This document shows positions 12,436 through 24,711 of a DNA stretch of 64,000 nucleotides, one piece after another. Within the stretch, counting starts at the first letter, position 1; each line of letters starts with the position of its first letter. The stretch is from Castanea sativa (lineage: Eukaryota > Streptophyta > Magnoliopsida > Fagales > Fagaceae). The translations under genes and the position numbers were made by a program. The stretch lies in contig NC_134015.1 of assembly GCF_040712315.1 (NCBI RefSeq), positions 10,622,945 to 10,686,944 on the forward strand, in the 5' to 3' direction. The notes beneath the pieces are model-generated. The model worked only from the letters and a program-made list of their open reading frames with translations. It searched no databases and had not been told where the DNA came from.

Positions 12436-12860
12436 GGTTATGTTTGGTAACAGTTTTTGTTTTCGATTTTCAAAATTTTGTTTTTGGGAATATAAAAAAA
12501 AAAACAATTTTCTTGTATTTTTGAAATAAAAAACATGTTTGGTTAGTTGAAATTAAAAAGCTAGGTTTTTGTATTAAAAAAAATACTAAAATATATTGTT
12601 CCTAGGATTTGAACTCTAATTGCTAACTTATTAAATGAGACAGTTTCATTAAATTAAATACGTATTTTCATTAACTTTTGAAAATTAAAAACTAAAAGTA
12701 GCTTTTTACATGTTTTCAGTTTCCTTCACAAATTGAGTTTTGAGAACAATTTTTGTTTTTTGTCCATTTTGATTTACCAAACAAGTTTTTTAGTCTCAAA
12801 AATAGAAAATTGTTTTTGAAAATAGAAAATAAGGAGAAATAATAGTTACCAAACATACCC
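12436..12860. mobile_element. PIF/Harbinger (Tourist)-like MITE
   Basis: A 425-bp non-coding element with near-perfect 16-bp terminal inverted repeats: GGTTATGTTTGGTAAC on the left, and the reverse complement of GGGTATGTTTGGTAAC on the right. It is flanked on both sides by TAA (12433-12435 and 12861-12863). TIRs beginning GG and containing TGTTTGG, with a 3-bp TAA target duplication, are characteristic of Tourist-like elements. The interior is AT-rich without coding capacity, so any movement would need a transposase from elsewhere. Confidence 0.75.
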
Positions 12861-14275
12861 TAAGGTTCTCAAAGTTACCCTAATAACACTAATTCAGTGT
12901 GGCATTGATGGACATGGACTAAGAAAGCATAAACTTCATTGGTATAAGTTGATGAAGAGGGATTTGGCTTGTCCTAGGTGTCTTTGCGCATTGAAAGGGT
13001 AGATAGATGCACGCCATTTTTACACACACGGCATGCCTATGTTCTAAGTATAAAAAATTGAGACAATAATTAAAATTATGCAACCAAGTAACCAACCCTA
13101 AGTAGTTGGAGTTACCTATTAAGGAATTCTAATATCTATTCCATCTAGAACCATTGATCTCACTTTACTCTGAACTCAATTTCTTCCCAAGCAGGCACCA
13201 AACTTTTAGATTCTCTAATAAACCTGTTTCCTTTTATTAGAAATTTTTTAACAAAAGCTTGATGATAAAATGTCCATCACTGCATGTCTCATGTGCTTCA
13301 CAGTCCTCATCATTGATCTCACTATGCATAAATAGACTAAAATTCCTTGGGCAGTTTCAAACTGTAATATCTGGTTACAGCGTCCTTCCATTCCTTATCT
13401 GTATTCTCTTATTCTTAATATCAGACCACTTCCTGACTGGGATTTGTCTCCTGCAAAATTTCATCATCTCCCACCATCTAGCTATATCAACTTACAATCA
13501 TCATGACTTTGATGGGATTCTCAGTATTTCCCAGCCCTGTTAACCAATTTTAACATACTAACACTGCATGCATCGAGAATAATGCAAACATGGTAACCCT
13601 GCAAGCATCAATAAAAGGAATCCCACATTGGCATTTTATGCTGTGAGGCGTCGAACTCCACACTTGCAAGCCCAACAATAAGATAAAGACTGCAGGCATA
13701 GTGATTTAACTACAATCTAGTTCAATGTACATCAGATTCTGAAGCAATGTAGCAAACCTACTTTACAAGTTCATCAAGAATGAAACATTATTTCTGGGAG
13801 TCTGTCAAGCTTCAATAAATCATACCACACAGTTCATCATACCAATAGAATTCAGTATAACAAATTTCTTATGAGCCACTCAAGGGCATTATAGTGCTCT
13901 TTTCTTTTTTGGCAACCTTTGAAAAGACTGCCCATTTTCATTGCAGAAGATGATAGTTAACACTACAGAATATGTGCTTCAAGGTGTGTGTCTATATACA
14001 TACCAATACATAATGACTTTCAGATTTTTATCTTGTGTTGATCACCAGTTGAACAAAATTAGTGATTCAGATCTTTTGCACCACCTCATATAGGAGAGCA
14101 TTAGAGTAAGTGTGCCTCACTAATGCATTTGCAGCTCTACCACAATCAGTTTTCTTCCCAGTGCGCCATAATAAGGGAAAATATCAATTATTTCCCCTTC
14201 ACCCAGCCCTCCTGCTTGCGGTTACCTTGAAATCTGGAAAGGTATATCCACTTGGAGCAACTTCACGAGGAATTC

Positions 14276-17200
14276 TTATTTTTCAGCTTCTGATTCGACA
14301 CTAGCCCTTGTTTCTCCCTTCTTCTCCCCTGCCATTTTTGCATTCTTTTGACCAACTTTATCAGCATACTTGGCAAAAGCAGCAGACAGGGCAGATTTAA
14401 CTGTCAATTCAGGCTCATTCTTCTTGTTGCTTGCATCTTCTGTGGCCTTCTCCTTTCCTTTCTCTTCACTCACTGAGCCAGGTTCAGTATTGTTCTGGAC
14501 AGGAGTTTCAGGAACAGCAGGGCGGCTGGCAACAACACGCTTGAATGGCTCATGAAAAGTGTCATACAAGCGTTTTACCTGATGAACAGAGTAATTTCCT
14601 TTTGTTTCACACCATCAATTCCTTACTTAAAGGTATTCAAATTTTAAAAAATGCCTCTAGCTTATATATGCAATCAACTGAATAACATCACACAAGAAAC
14701 AAGAACCTATTATAGTATGACTTGACTCACTTTAAACCATGGAAAAGTACCTTGCGCTCTCCTATTCCAGGGCATCGAGCTAGATCTTCCATTGATGCAT
14801 CCATGATATGAGAAAGGGACTGCATTAACATGACAATTGGCATATCGATATTTACACCAAAAATAGTAACCAAAAAAATAAGAAGAAGAAGAAAGAAAGA
14901 AAGAAAACTCCTAATGGAAAGATCCAGGTGAAAAGCAGCATCATACCCCAAATGTAGTACCAAGGGTCACTACATCAGTCTTGTTAACATGTCGAACCGT
15001 TGTAAGAGCATGAGTTAGCTACATTTAAAATGAAATAGGTTCAGTTCAATTAACTCACAGTGCTACACTGAACAAATCACCCTAGATATTTCAAATTTAA
15101 GCAAATTAATATAAAAAACATAAATTGATTCTAAACCAATGAGAACCAAAATATAATACCCGTGATAGATAGTCTGTATCCATTTGGCCTTGAATAATGT
15201 CTGCAGGCTTGTTTTCATATACTTTTATAGTCTCCAAGTAGCGACCACATTCCTCCAAGCTATAACAGAAAATAGCCAAAAGGATAGGTAGTTAGAGCCA
15301 TAGAAAATCTGAAAAAGATGTTTTGTTACTGGTAATAAGAACAGAACCAGGCTCCTTATACACTTGAATAGATGTCTTTAGCATATTACATATGGTTGTC
15401 ATCTGTATTTAAAGAGGTAATTACCTCCAAGCACATAATAGTGTACAGTCATGAAGCAGAGCTGTTTTAGTAACTTCAAGTAAAGGCTTAGCTACATCTT
15501 CCTGAAATCAATGAAAAGGAAAAATGTAAACTCGTTCATTTATATTAACAACAAAACTTCTAATTCATATGTCCACATGGATCATTAAAAAACTTGGATA
15601 AGAAATAATTATATTACAGACAAGAAAGCAGGGTGGCTTACCACATCGACATGACATAGAACAACACGGAGCTTGAAATTCTTTTGCAGTTCTCTGATTC
15701 GGTAATATAGGTAGTCTGGGTGCAGCAGATGATATCGAAGACTGCATCAATTGGTAAACTTAATATACATATTGAAGCATAGGGATGGATTTTTAAAATT
15801 CATATAATAAAATGATTAAATAGAAATGACAAGCTAGGCCACTCTATATATCAAAGCCATGCCCAATATTTTTGTGAACTAAGGTTCTAACAGAAGAAGT
15901 CCCTCAATAAAGCACCAAGTTATCACCTTAAAAACATAGAAAATGATATATATAGGTGCAAGTGTTCAAACCTCAGATAGAGAGCACATGAGCTTTGACC
16001 AAGTAAGTAGTCACAAACAATATCTGCAAAAGCCCACCTCACATTCCTGATATGTTTGAGCAAGGGGTTTCCCTTCTGAAAAAGGAGAGAGGACTTTCAC
16101 ATTCAGGCTAAGTAAAAATAACAGACAACTCTGTAAATGGTACTAAGCATTTCTGCTGAGAACAAACATTTTATTGGACCAAAAAGTTCAGTAAGAAGAT
16201 GTTATTAAAATTTAGATATTCCAACAGTTACCCTCAAGCTTTTAAGGAAAATACGATAGATTTCACAGTATCGAAGAGAGTAATTGTATCAATAAGGAAA
16301 AATGCTAGCCACTAGTCTAGTCACAATTGAGGTTCCTTGTAGTTAAAGCCCAGATTGAGCTAGTACATACCCAACTTGGGACTCAACACATACCCTCACA
16401 ACACACTCTCAACTAATTCAATTCGATATTCAATGAATCTAAGGTATCACATTAATTACATCACAAATATTCCAAATTGTTTAGTGTACGATAGTATTAC
16501 TGCTGCCTTTCCCTCTCCTTCTAAGTTTGTCCCATGTCCTACTGAGCTACGACATAACTTGTGCAACTAAAAAAGTTAAACAGCTTTGATCAAAAATTTT
16601 TATTCCACCCTTCGTTAATTGATTTTCCGACCGTTTGTCTACTCTTATTATGCTGAGGGTACGAAAATAGAATAGAACTTCAAGATCCAGTTGTTGATAG
16701 AAGTTATTTTCTCCAACCCAGTTTAGGGAAAATCTACTTTTATATGTAAAAAATAAGAGAATAGTCTTTTCCTAAATGAGTCACTATGTAGCAGAGTGAT
16801 ATGAGCTATACTTCATAGTTTGGGCAAAATTTATGAACAATTCCTTAGGGGAAATACATTAGGTTTCCCCATTAAATTCAAACACATGGTTGCATTGACC
16901 AATGAAGCACAAAAAGTGTCATTTTTTCTAGGACAATTAAATACAATACAGCTATTTGGTTGAATTTAATTGGAGAACCTAATATATTGCACCTATGGAA
17001 CTGTACCTAGTTTTACCCTTTAATTTATTAATTTTTTGATAAGTAAGAATGATATATATACGAAAGGCTACTCTATGCAAGAAAAGCATAGAGTAGACCA
17101 GAAAAATACAAGAATGGAAAAAGAAAGCAGGGAAAATACAAAAAAAGAAAAAAAAGAAAAAAAAAACCAAATAGCAGAATAATTACAAAAGAGAAAGAGA

Positions 17201-20200
17201 ATGAAGAAAAGAAGGGAGAGAGTCACTAGTCATGAGTCCCCAGGCCTGAGACCAATCAAACAAAGTTTCACTAAACAAAGCACGCATTTGATCACCAAAC
17301 TTATCCAAATCCTCAAAAGTTCATCGATTTCATTCCTTCTAAAGACACCATAGTATGCACAACGGAACTAAATTCCAGATCTAAGATGAATGCTTCCCCA
17401 CCCAATTCCACCATTCAAAAAGCACACCTGGAATCGATCTAGGTATGACCCATGACACTTCAAAGGTTATAAAAACAAAGCTACATAACCGATAAGTCAT
17501 CTCACAATGAAGAAGCAAGTGGTCCACCGTCTCCCCACAATGTCGACACATAAAACATCAGTCCATAAAATCCAAGCCTCTCAATCTCAGATTATCACCC
17601 GTTAGGATCTTATTCCAAGCTACACACCAAATGAAGAAAGAAACATGTCTAGGGACCTTAACTCTCCATATACCTTTCCAAGGAAAAACAATTGAGGGGG
17701 AATTCTGCAATTTGTTATAATACGACCGAATGTCAAAATCTCCATTAGGCTTCAACTTCCATCTCAACCGATCTCCAACATCCATTGAAAGGGTATTGGC
17801 TCCCACGATAAGAAGAAAATGCAGCCCTTCCTCCATCTCCCAATCATTAAATTCCCGAATAAAACGAACATCCCAAATTCTTCTATCCTCCGCCCCCTAG
17901 CCTTGACAAAGAAGCTACAACAGAGACCTCCTTGTCAATAGCAATGCCATACAACCTCGGGAAAGTAACTTGGAAAGGTTGATCTCCATACCACCCATCC
18001 TGCCAAAACCTCACTCTATTCTCCAACCCAACAACAAACTGAGTATTTTTGCTAAAGTCCTCCCAGCTCATACGAATGCCTTTCCACAAACCACACCCAT
18101 GTACTCCCCTACCTAACTTAGAGGTCCATCCCCCCCACCCTTCCCCAAACTTTGAAGCTACCACCCTTCTCCACAGCCGATTCTCCTCTTTCCCAAACTG
18201 CCACAACCATTACCCCAATAATGCTTTATTGAAAGTAGTAAGTTTCCTTATACTTAAATCACCATTGGCTATGGGTGCACAAACTTTATCCCATCCTACT
18301 AGATGAGTCTTGCTATCACTCCATAGAAAATCTCTTTGCAATTTTTCAATTCTATTAGCCACATAAGTAGCAATAGTGAATAGCGATAAAAAGTAAGTGG
18401 GAAGACTAGATAACGTACTCTTAGGTAACGTCAATCTACCCTCCTTAGACAAATACAACTTCTTCCACCCAGCCAACTTCCGCTCAATTTTTTCCAAGAT
18501 AGGATTCCAAATTGAAGGAGAGATATGTGAAACCCCCAACGACATGCCAAGATAAGACATGGGTAAAGTTCCAACTCTGCATCCCAAAATTTCAGCCAAG
18601 GCATGCACATCATCTACCTCCCCTATTGGAACCATTTCACTATTCTGCACATTGACCTTCAAACCTGTCCTGTCATAACCTGAAAACAAAGTAACAACAA
18701 CCGAATATGCAGAATTTGCTCCACATCTGCATCACAAAAAAGAATAGTGTCATTTACAAACAATAGATGTGAAACACATTCCCCACCACCCCTCCTACCC
18801 TCAACTTTAAAACCACGGATTAAGCCAACTTCCTCCACTCTTCTCAACATCCTACTGAACACCTCCATCATTATCAAAAAGAGCATAGGAGATAGCAGAT
18901 CCCCTTGTCTTAAGCCCCCTTGAACTACCAAAAAAATCAACTAGAGACCTATTAATCAAGACCGAGAGCTGGACTGTGAAGATACAAGTACGAATCCACT
19001 TACACCACTTCACCCCAAAGCCCATCCTATTCAACAAATCCAGAAGAGCCTCCCAATTCACATGATTGTATGCTTTCTCAATATCAAGTTTACATATGAC
19101 CCCAGGAACCCGGCTCTTCACTCGACTATCAACACATTCATTCGCAATAAGAACCGAGTCAAGGATTTGTCTCCCACCCACAAAGTTATTCTGAGTTTTA
19201 GAAATCAACTGATCTAAGACCATTCTCATGCGATTAGCCAAAACCTTAGCCAAAATTTTATACACACTCCCCACCAAGCTAATAGGCTAGAAATCTTTAA
19301 TATTAGAGGCATCATTCTTCTTTGGAATTAAAGCAATGAAAGTAGCATTAAGAGATTTTTCAAACTTACAGTATTGCAAAAAACTCATCAAAGACTGCTA
19401 AGACATCTTTTTCCACTACTCTCCAACAATGATGATAATAAACCATAGTAAACTCATCCGAACCTGGAGATTTGTCCCCTTCCAAGTCTCTTACAACTTG
19501 AAAAATCTCCTCCCTCTCAAACTTTGTTTCAAGTCAAACCCTCTCCATATCCCCAATACAATCAAACTCCAAGCCTTCCACAAAAGACCTCCACCCCTCA
19601 GACTCCTTATACAAGTTTTTGTAAAACTGTACTACCTGAGCAATTACCTTGGATTCCTCCTCAAAAACCACTCCATCCACCTCCAATATCCTCAGATGGT
19701 TATGCCTCCTATGGGAATTTTCCATCTTATGAAAGAACTTGGTGTTGTTATCCCCTTCCTTAATAGATAACATCCTAGATTTTTGTCTCCAGGAAATTTC
19801 TTCCAAAGAAAGAAGATGCTCCACTTTGGACCTCAAATCAACCCTAACTAATATTGATCAATACAGTCATACCAAATCTTCTTCTTACCATTTTGCACTG
19901 TTAACACATACTTCTATCATAATAAGGAACAGACACTGAGATCAATATTATATCAACAAATGAGATGTGGCATCCAAAAATTCTGGGAAAGTAATTATAA
20001 AGGTGCATGTATTATTGTATTGTCTTGTGAACAAATCCATCACTTCCAGCAGGAACCTTACAATACATCTACCACTACCAACAAATGCCTGGAGTTCAAG
20101 TTAATGAACAGTTGCCGTAGTGACAACATCATCTACAACAGGCCCGGCAGCTATGATGCATATCAAATGCTTAAAAACAAAGAATGCCCCAAATAGCCTT

Positions 20201-21997
20201 ACCTGTCTGTGGCTCACAAGAATTGCATTGCGACTCTGTGTGGCAAGTGATGTTGACAACGGTGATGAAGTAACAGGAGCAGCAGCAGAAGCCCGTGACG
20301 AAGAAGATGGTGGATGAGATTGACCAATTTGTCTAAAACAAACAACAGACGACATGTAACATGTCAATTTTAAGCCCCAAAGAAACAACAAACCACAGAA
20401 AGCATCTAAAAATCAAACAAAAGCATAGAAACAAACTTCCTCACCCCAAGATCAACCACTTTGAAAATGAGAACAACAACAAATAGAAAAAATAAAAAAT
20501 AAAAACTTATGAGTGTTCTAGTTTTAGGTTCTTATTGATTGTCAGAATTAAAAAAATTAACCTGCTAATGCCAACAAGAAGGCACCTAAAATATTCAATG
20601 CTAAACGGTTGTCTTAGCTTCATCATCTAAAGTTCTTTGTTTCCTCAGGTACAAATCAACAAAAACATTAGAAACAGAACCTAACATTCCTCGAGAGTCA
20701 AGACTAAACCCTAATTCTACCTTTGCTCCCTGAGAATAACGCTCGCATTGAAATAAAATTTCTTTTCTTTTTTTGGTCCTTCAACTTTTAATTTTTTATT
20801 TAGGTAAGAATAATTTTATTGAAACAAAACTACCTTGTGAAAATGGTCATGAAGTAGCCTAAAGAATTACAAATGGAGAACTACCTACATATAAATCAAA
20901 TCTATAAAAGAATGAATAGAGTCACTATTTGTAAGACCCAGCACAAAAGACCACTCATAATTTACTCAACTATTTGGTACCTGAGTAAAAAAAAAAGAGC
21001 TCTTTTTACCACAAACACATTGACCAAATTGCATATTGCATAATTTACTCAAACTTTCCTCTCTTACAAACAAAAGCCAAGAGAATAGGCAAAAGTTTTG
21101 CCGCAAAACTTAGATACAATTCCTTAGGTGTTGAGCTGTACGTTAGGTTCCCTGATTAAATTCAAATGCATGGTTGCATTGACCAATAAAGCACAAACAT
21201 TTTATCTTTTCCAATGAAAATTAAATTCAATACAGCTGTGTTTAAATTAATTGGAGAACCTAACATATTGAAGCTAAGGAGCAGTAACTAAGTTTTACCC
21301 CAACAGAATCCTCAAGCCCCTAGATTTCCTTCCCCTCCATTCCCAAATCCATCAAAACCAAGAAAACGATCACAAAACCTCCCCATAGTCACTTTCCACC
21401 AAACCAAATAATAACCCAACATTTTCCTACAATATAACCCAAATGGGTACCTCAAGTCTAAATTCTAGAACCATAGAACTCTCCCAGAAACCAAACTTCC
21501 TCCAGAAAAAACAATAACCCAATTTCCCCAAACAAATAACAACAAAGTACTCTTATAGACAAACAAAAAAAGATAACAGTTTCGAATACAGCAGGAAAAT
21601 GGGTAACTCAAGAATAAACTATACCACTAGAAAACCTCCTAAAAAACCCAACTTTGAACCAAAACAAACAGAAACAACACCACCAATGAATTTAGAATTG
21701 AAAAGAGCCAAATGGGTACCTGGAAATAGTGCCATCCAAGGCCTGTGAGGACTGTGAAGAGGAAGAGGTATTGGAGGGTGGTGGGGTGTAGAACTCAGAG
21801 GATTTGATGAAAGAGAAGGCTTGAGAGAAGGACTTGGAAGGGTTGAAGAGAGAAGGTGGGGTTGACTTTGACTGTGAGCTCTCAATAACTTCCTGATAAG
21901 ATGGTATCTTTATCACTGTTGAGGAAGAGGAGCTCTTGTTCCTCTTGTGCTGGTTTTGCTGTGAGTTTTGTTGACCTTCCTCTTCCTCATTCTCCAT
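14276..21997 (-). CDS. ERCC1: DNA excision repair protein ERCC1 (RAD10), nine exons
   Basis: Minus-strand exons: 21720..21997, 20203..20332, 15972..16075, 15642..15741, 15425..15501, 15160..15259, 14947..15018, 14751..14819, 14276..14578. Every junction is GT-AG and in phase. The product is 410 aa, about the length of Arabidopsis ERCC1. Residues 1-126 are Ser/Gln/Pro-rich. The central nuclease-like domain (~127-245) holds [21 protein letters not shown] and the [18 protein letters not shown] block. The (HhH)2 region follows (~250-325), with hairpin CPGIGERK at 303-310. A charged plant-type tail (~325-410) ends EAEK. ERCC1 is the non-catalytic partner of XPF: it forms the 5' nuclease of nucleotide-excision and crosslink repair and acts in recombination. 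ATG 21997 was preferred over 22036 because it gives the family-like length. Introns 1 and 2 (1.4 and 4.1 kb) are swollen by transposons. Confidence 0.95.
16822..17018. mobile_element. MITE copy A (about 200 bp) in ERCC1 intron 2
   Basis: Its ends form a terminal inverted repeat of about 28 bp: GGGCAAAATTTATGAACAAT on the left against the reverse complement of the right end, GGGTAAAACTAGGTACAGTT. The whole element aligns with 21101-21300, sharing TGGTTGCATTGACCAAT, AATACAGCT and TTGGAGAACCTAA. It is non-coding. The superfamily is not clear because no target duplication can be fixed; a LINE tail abuts its right end. Confidence 0.7.
17019..19855 (-). mobile_element. 5'-truncated LINE (L1-type non-LTR retrotransposon)
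   Basis: Reading right to left, the minus strand encodes pieces of one degenerate LINE ORF2. First comes a pre-RT segment with [20 protein letters not shown] (19534-19836). The reverse transcriptase follows, with [26 protein letters not shown] and [13 protein letters not shown] (18852-19277). The active-site region reads FVNDTILF in place of FADD, so a catalytic Asp is altered (about 18770). Next is the LGMSLG...[16 protein letters not shown] block (18210-18689), then the zinc-binding C-terminal region with CRHCGE near 17500. Several frameshifts and stops separate the parts. The endonuclease domain is missing, and the 3' end is A-rich (CAAAAAATTAATAAA at 17022-17038 on the minus strand). It lies in ERCC1 intron 2, in the same orientation as ERCC1. 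Inactive. Confidence 0.9.
20783..20990 (-). mobile_element. LINE 3'-end fragment in ERCC1 intron 1
   Basis: On the minus strand this ends TCAATAAAATTATTCTTACC followed by an A-rich tail. This resembles the 3' terminus of plant L1 elements, which commonly end AATAAAATTCTTA...TATCAAAAA. No coding part is left and no target duplication was fixed. Confidence 0.45.
21101..21300. mobile_element. MITE copy B (about 200 bp) in ERCC1 intron 1
   Basis: The left end GCAAAACTTAGATACAATTC and the right end read in reverse (GGGGTAAAACTTAGTTACTG) form an inverted repeat, shared with copy A at 16822-17018. Finding the same TIR pair twice in one gene confirms that this is a mobile family rather than chance. 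Confidence 0.7.
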
Positions 21998-23021
21998 GTT
22001 TTTTTTCTGTTTCTCAAGACTGTTGCAGAGAGACACAACGAGTGGTAGTGTAAATCAGACTTGGGCTGGGCCTTTCGATGGGGATGATTTCAATTCTCAC
22101 AGAAATCCAACCCATTACGTTTGGATTGTATTTCATCTGTTGCAGCACTTTCTAAAATCGGGTTGGGTCGAGTCACAGGGTTTTTTCTACCTAACCTGCT
22201 AAGGTAGAGTTTTGAAATTCTCAATCCAACTTAACATGGGTTGGGCTGGGTTCGGTCGATGTATTGTGTTGCATTGTTTCATTTCTCGTAAAGAAATTTA
22301 GACTTTCATCAACTATTTAAGCTTTTCTTAATAATATATTATTACAATTCATATAATCTACCTAAATATTTATATTCCAAAATTTTGAATTTATCAAAAC
22401 TAATTCTCAAAATGCTAGAATGAATCAAACTAAAATATGAAAACAAGAGTTATAAAATTAATTTATATGCATATAGTGGGTTAGGTTAAGTTAGATAAGT
22501 TAAAAAAACTATCAACCTGAACTCAACCTAACCTGAGGCTTAAAATAGAATTGCGACCCAACTCCGACTCACCAACCCATAAAAACCAACCTAAGGTGTC
22601 AATTTGGGTTGAATTGGGTCGGTTTTGTTGGGTTGGTGGGTTAGATGCATGATCCTATTCTAAAATTTTCAAGTTGAAAGTGTTTGACTTAATAAATGTC
22701 TTTTTATAAAGTTTTTTTTTAATTTTATTTTTACTACATCTTTCCACAAAGCACTATTGTTATCGTAGAAATACATAAGTTCAAATTTTGTTTACACCCA
22801 AAATTAGTTGGTGTTTTAACCTAATAAAAAAGAATTATTATTATGAAGTAGACAATCTAGTTTCAACCTTCAAATCATATCATACTCATTAGTTTATCAA
22901 AAATAAATTATTTCTTATGTTGCAAATATAGACTCACTTAACATTTTTGGTGACATAAAGTTTTAACGTGTTACGCAAATAATTATTTGCCAACCTCTCA
23001 CTATTTCTTTCCATTACACCA
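21998..23021. other. ERCC1 upstream region, GGGTTGG/CCAACCC-rich
   Basis: Bases 22050-22660 contain many short GGGTTGG, TTGGGCTGGG and CAACCCA words on both strands. An example is CACCAACCCAT near 22570 facing GGGTTGGTGGG near 22630, which could fold. This type of repeat is common in plant intergenic DNA. ERCC1 promoter elements must lie here, but none is distinct. No gene seen. Confidence 0.5.
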
Positions 23022-24376
23022 AAATAATTCGATCATATCAAATGTTAATACAACAAAATTAATATAATTGTATTAGACATAATATCAATCTATAAATCAA
23101 AAGTCGTTGCAATAGTAACTTAAAAGTGGTAAATTATTATATTAATAATAATTAGCTGCAATAACTTATAATTTTCTATTGTAATAGAGGCTTTAATACA
23201 AAATTGTATTAAGAAATTTTTTTTTTTTTTGCAATAACTTTAATTAAAGAAATCATTGTAATAACTTGATATTAAAAATTTTGCAATTTATTACAATGGA
23301 AATTTCAAAGTGACAGCTTATTACAGCAAATATATATATATATGTGTGTGTGTGTGTGCGTGCGCGCACGTGTGTGTAATAAGCTTAAATAATTGGTATC
23401 AAATTATTACAATGATTTCTTCAATTTAAGTCATTGCAAAAAAAAATATAAATGCAATTTAGTATCTGTGGGGTTTTGGGCTTCGGCCGAGAGCGTGGGG
23501 CTTTGGTTGAGATCGTGAGTAGTTCGAATCCGAGGAGGAATATCTCCTCGGATAAGCTAAACGCAAATCGGGCATAGATCCTAATTATCAAAGTGACATT
23601 CCAGGAAGTTCTAATAATAGGGACGAGCATCATGAACGTACAAGAGGGATAAGGACTTAAAAATATCTAAGGGAAAGCTATTACACCGCATTGAATGCCC
23701 TACAGCTAACTTTTTTATCGCATTTATGTGGAAAAGACCCCTGAATAGTGCCACATCGGCAACCACAACTCACAGAAAGCCAGAAAGAGTGTCTGATGGG
23801 ACAAACACTCAAGTGGTGGCTCAAAAGATCAATAAGTGTAAAATTAAGATCATCCAAAAGAAACTACATAATGGAAAAGGCTCTTCATAAAAAGGGGATG
23901 GAAAAAGGAGAAGAAAAAGCACTGTAGCAATCTCAACAACTCCTGTAATCATTGTCATCCAATATATACTAAAACAGAGCTCTTCGGATTGTGCCAAGGA
24001 CAAACTTTCTCGCACAAACTGGGTTCAATTCTTGTTAGCTCCTCATCCAAAACCATATTAACTATTATCCATGCACTAAAACTTAGCTCTTTAACCCATT
24101 CTCTACAAATTTATTGTACTGGGTTCACTGGGTCAAGATCTCTTACATTTTAAATTTGGTTTGAAAATTGTGTCCCTACAGTATTCATGCCTCTCTTACA
24201 ACTAAAAATTATAAGTTATTGCAACTAATTATTAATAAAGTAATAATTTACCATTTTTAACTTTTAAATTATTATTACAATGACTTTTAATTTATAGATG
24301 TGATATTATGTCAGATACTGTTATACTAATTTTGTTATATTAACACTTAATGTAATATACTTATTTTGGTATAGTG
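23022..24376. mobile_element. CACTA-like foldback element with ~190-bp inverted arms
   Basis: The left arm (from 23022) and right arm (24187-24376) are inverted repeats of each other. Left words AATATCAATCTATAAATCAA and AGCTGCAATAACTTATAATT pair with right words on the other strand. The right terminus read inward is CACTATACCAAAATAAG and the left is CATTACACCAAAATAAT, which resemble CACTA-type termini. There is no transposase. The centre is occupied by a solo LTR (23467-24180); a copy without that LTR lies at 33115-33617. The target duplication is unclear. Confidence 0.6.
23467..24180. mobile_element. Solo LTR (714 bp) with target duplication
   Basis: It begins TGTGGGG and ends CCCTACA, flanked by GTATC (23462-23466) and GTATT (24181-24185). 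The paralogous empty site in copy 2 reads TTTAGTATTTATGCC, with a single GTATT. There is no internal retroelement domain, so it is a solo LTR. It contains a 9-bp perfect stem, TCCGAGGAG / CTCCTCGGA with a 6-nt loop, near 23540; the same core occurs in the gypsy element at 42.8-54.5 kb. Confidence 0.85.
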
Positions 24377-24528
24377 ATTTGCGGGTATATTTGTTCTTGT
24401 TTTGCATTGTGATTGTGGGAGGCTTTTAGAGAGGCAATGGATGGTTTAACTACAATATATATTGTGAGAGAAACAGTTGAGTAGATGTTTTGGCTAAAAA
24501 TGGCAGAAATCAAGTAAATAAAATAATA

Positions 24529-24711
24529 ACCACACGGGGGTGTGGCTTAATGGTAGGAGTTTTCGTTCTGCACCCAGAGAGGAGCGGTTAAAGCGATAGC
24601 CCTAGTAAGACCCGTGTAGTACATGTGATATTACCCATTACTATCACGTGGCGTGGAGTCGATGAGCCCACACCAGAGTCCCTATTTTTTTATTCAGCAA
24701 AAAAAAAGAAA
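24529..24711 (+). mobile_element. tRNA-related SINE with 17-bp target duplication
   Basis: A 183-bp insertion starting ACCACACGGGGGTGTGG, with an A-box-like TGGCTTAATGGTAGG and a weak B-box (GCGGTTAAAGC), ending in an A-rich tail. AAGTAAATARAATAATA flanks it (24512-24528 and 24712-24728, one mismatch). Copy 2 of the duplication shows one uninterrupted CAAGTAGATAGAATAA at the matching place. Its 3' half (GTACATGTGATATTACCCAT) is shared with the older elements at 26345 and 35357. Confidence 0.85.

Larger units (their letters stand above)
9434..14275. other. Intergenic between convergent kinase and ERCC1 genes
   Basis: This contains the 3' flanks of both genes, poly-C tracts (9949-9968, 10188-10202), a TA/AT microsatellite (10623-10670), a 55-bp tandem duplication (11703-11812) and a MITE (12436-12860). 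The largest open frames (for example 10907-11137 and 13259-13543) have no recognisable motif and low-complexity composition. I do not call them genes. Confidence 0.65.

Noticed and set aside
13259..13543. 94-aa plus-strand frame
   Set aside because: Composition-driven, no recognisable domain, opposite to the ERCC1 3' flank.
24530..24620. Possible functional tRNA gene
   Set aside because: A-box present but B-box weak, no cloverleaf, A-tail and target duplication show a SINE.
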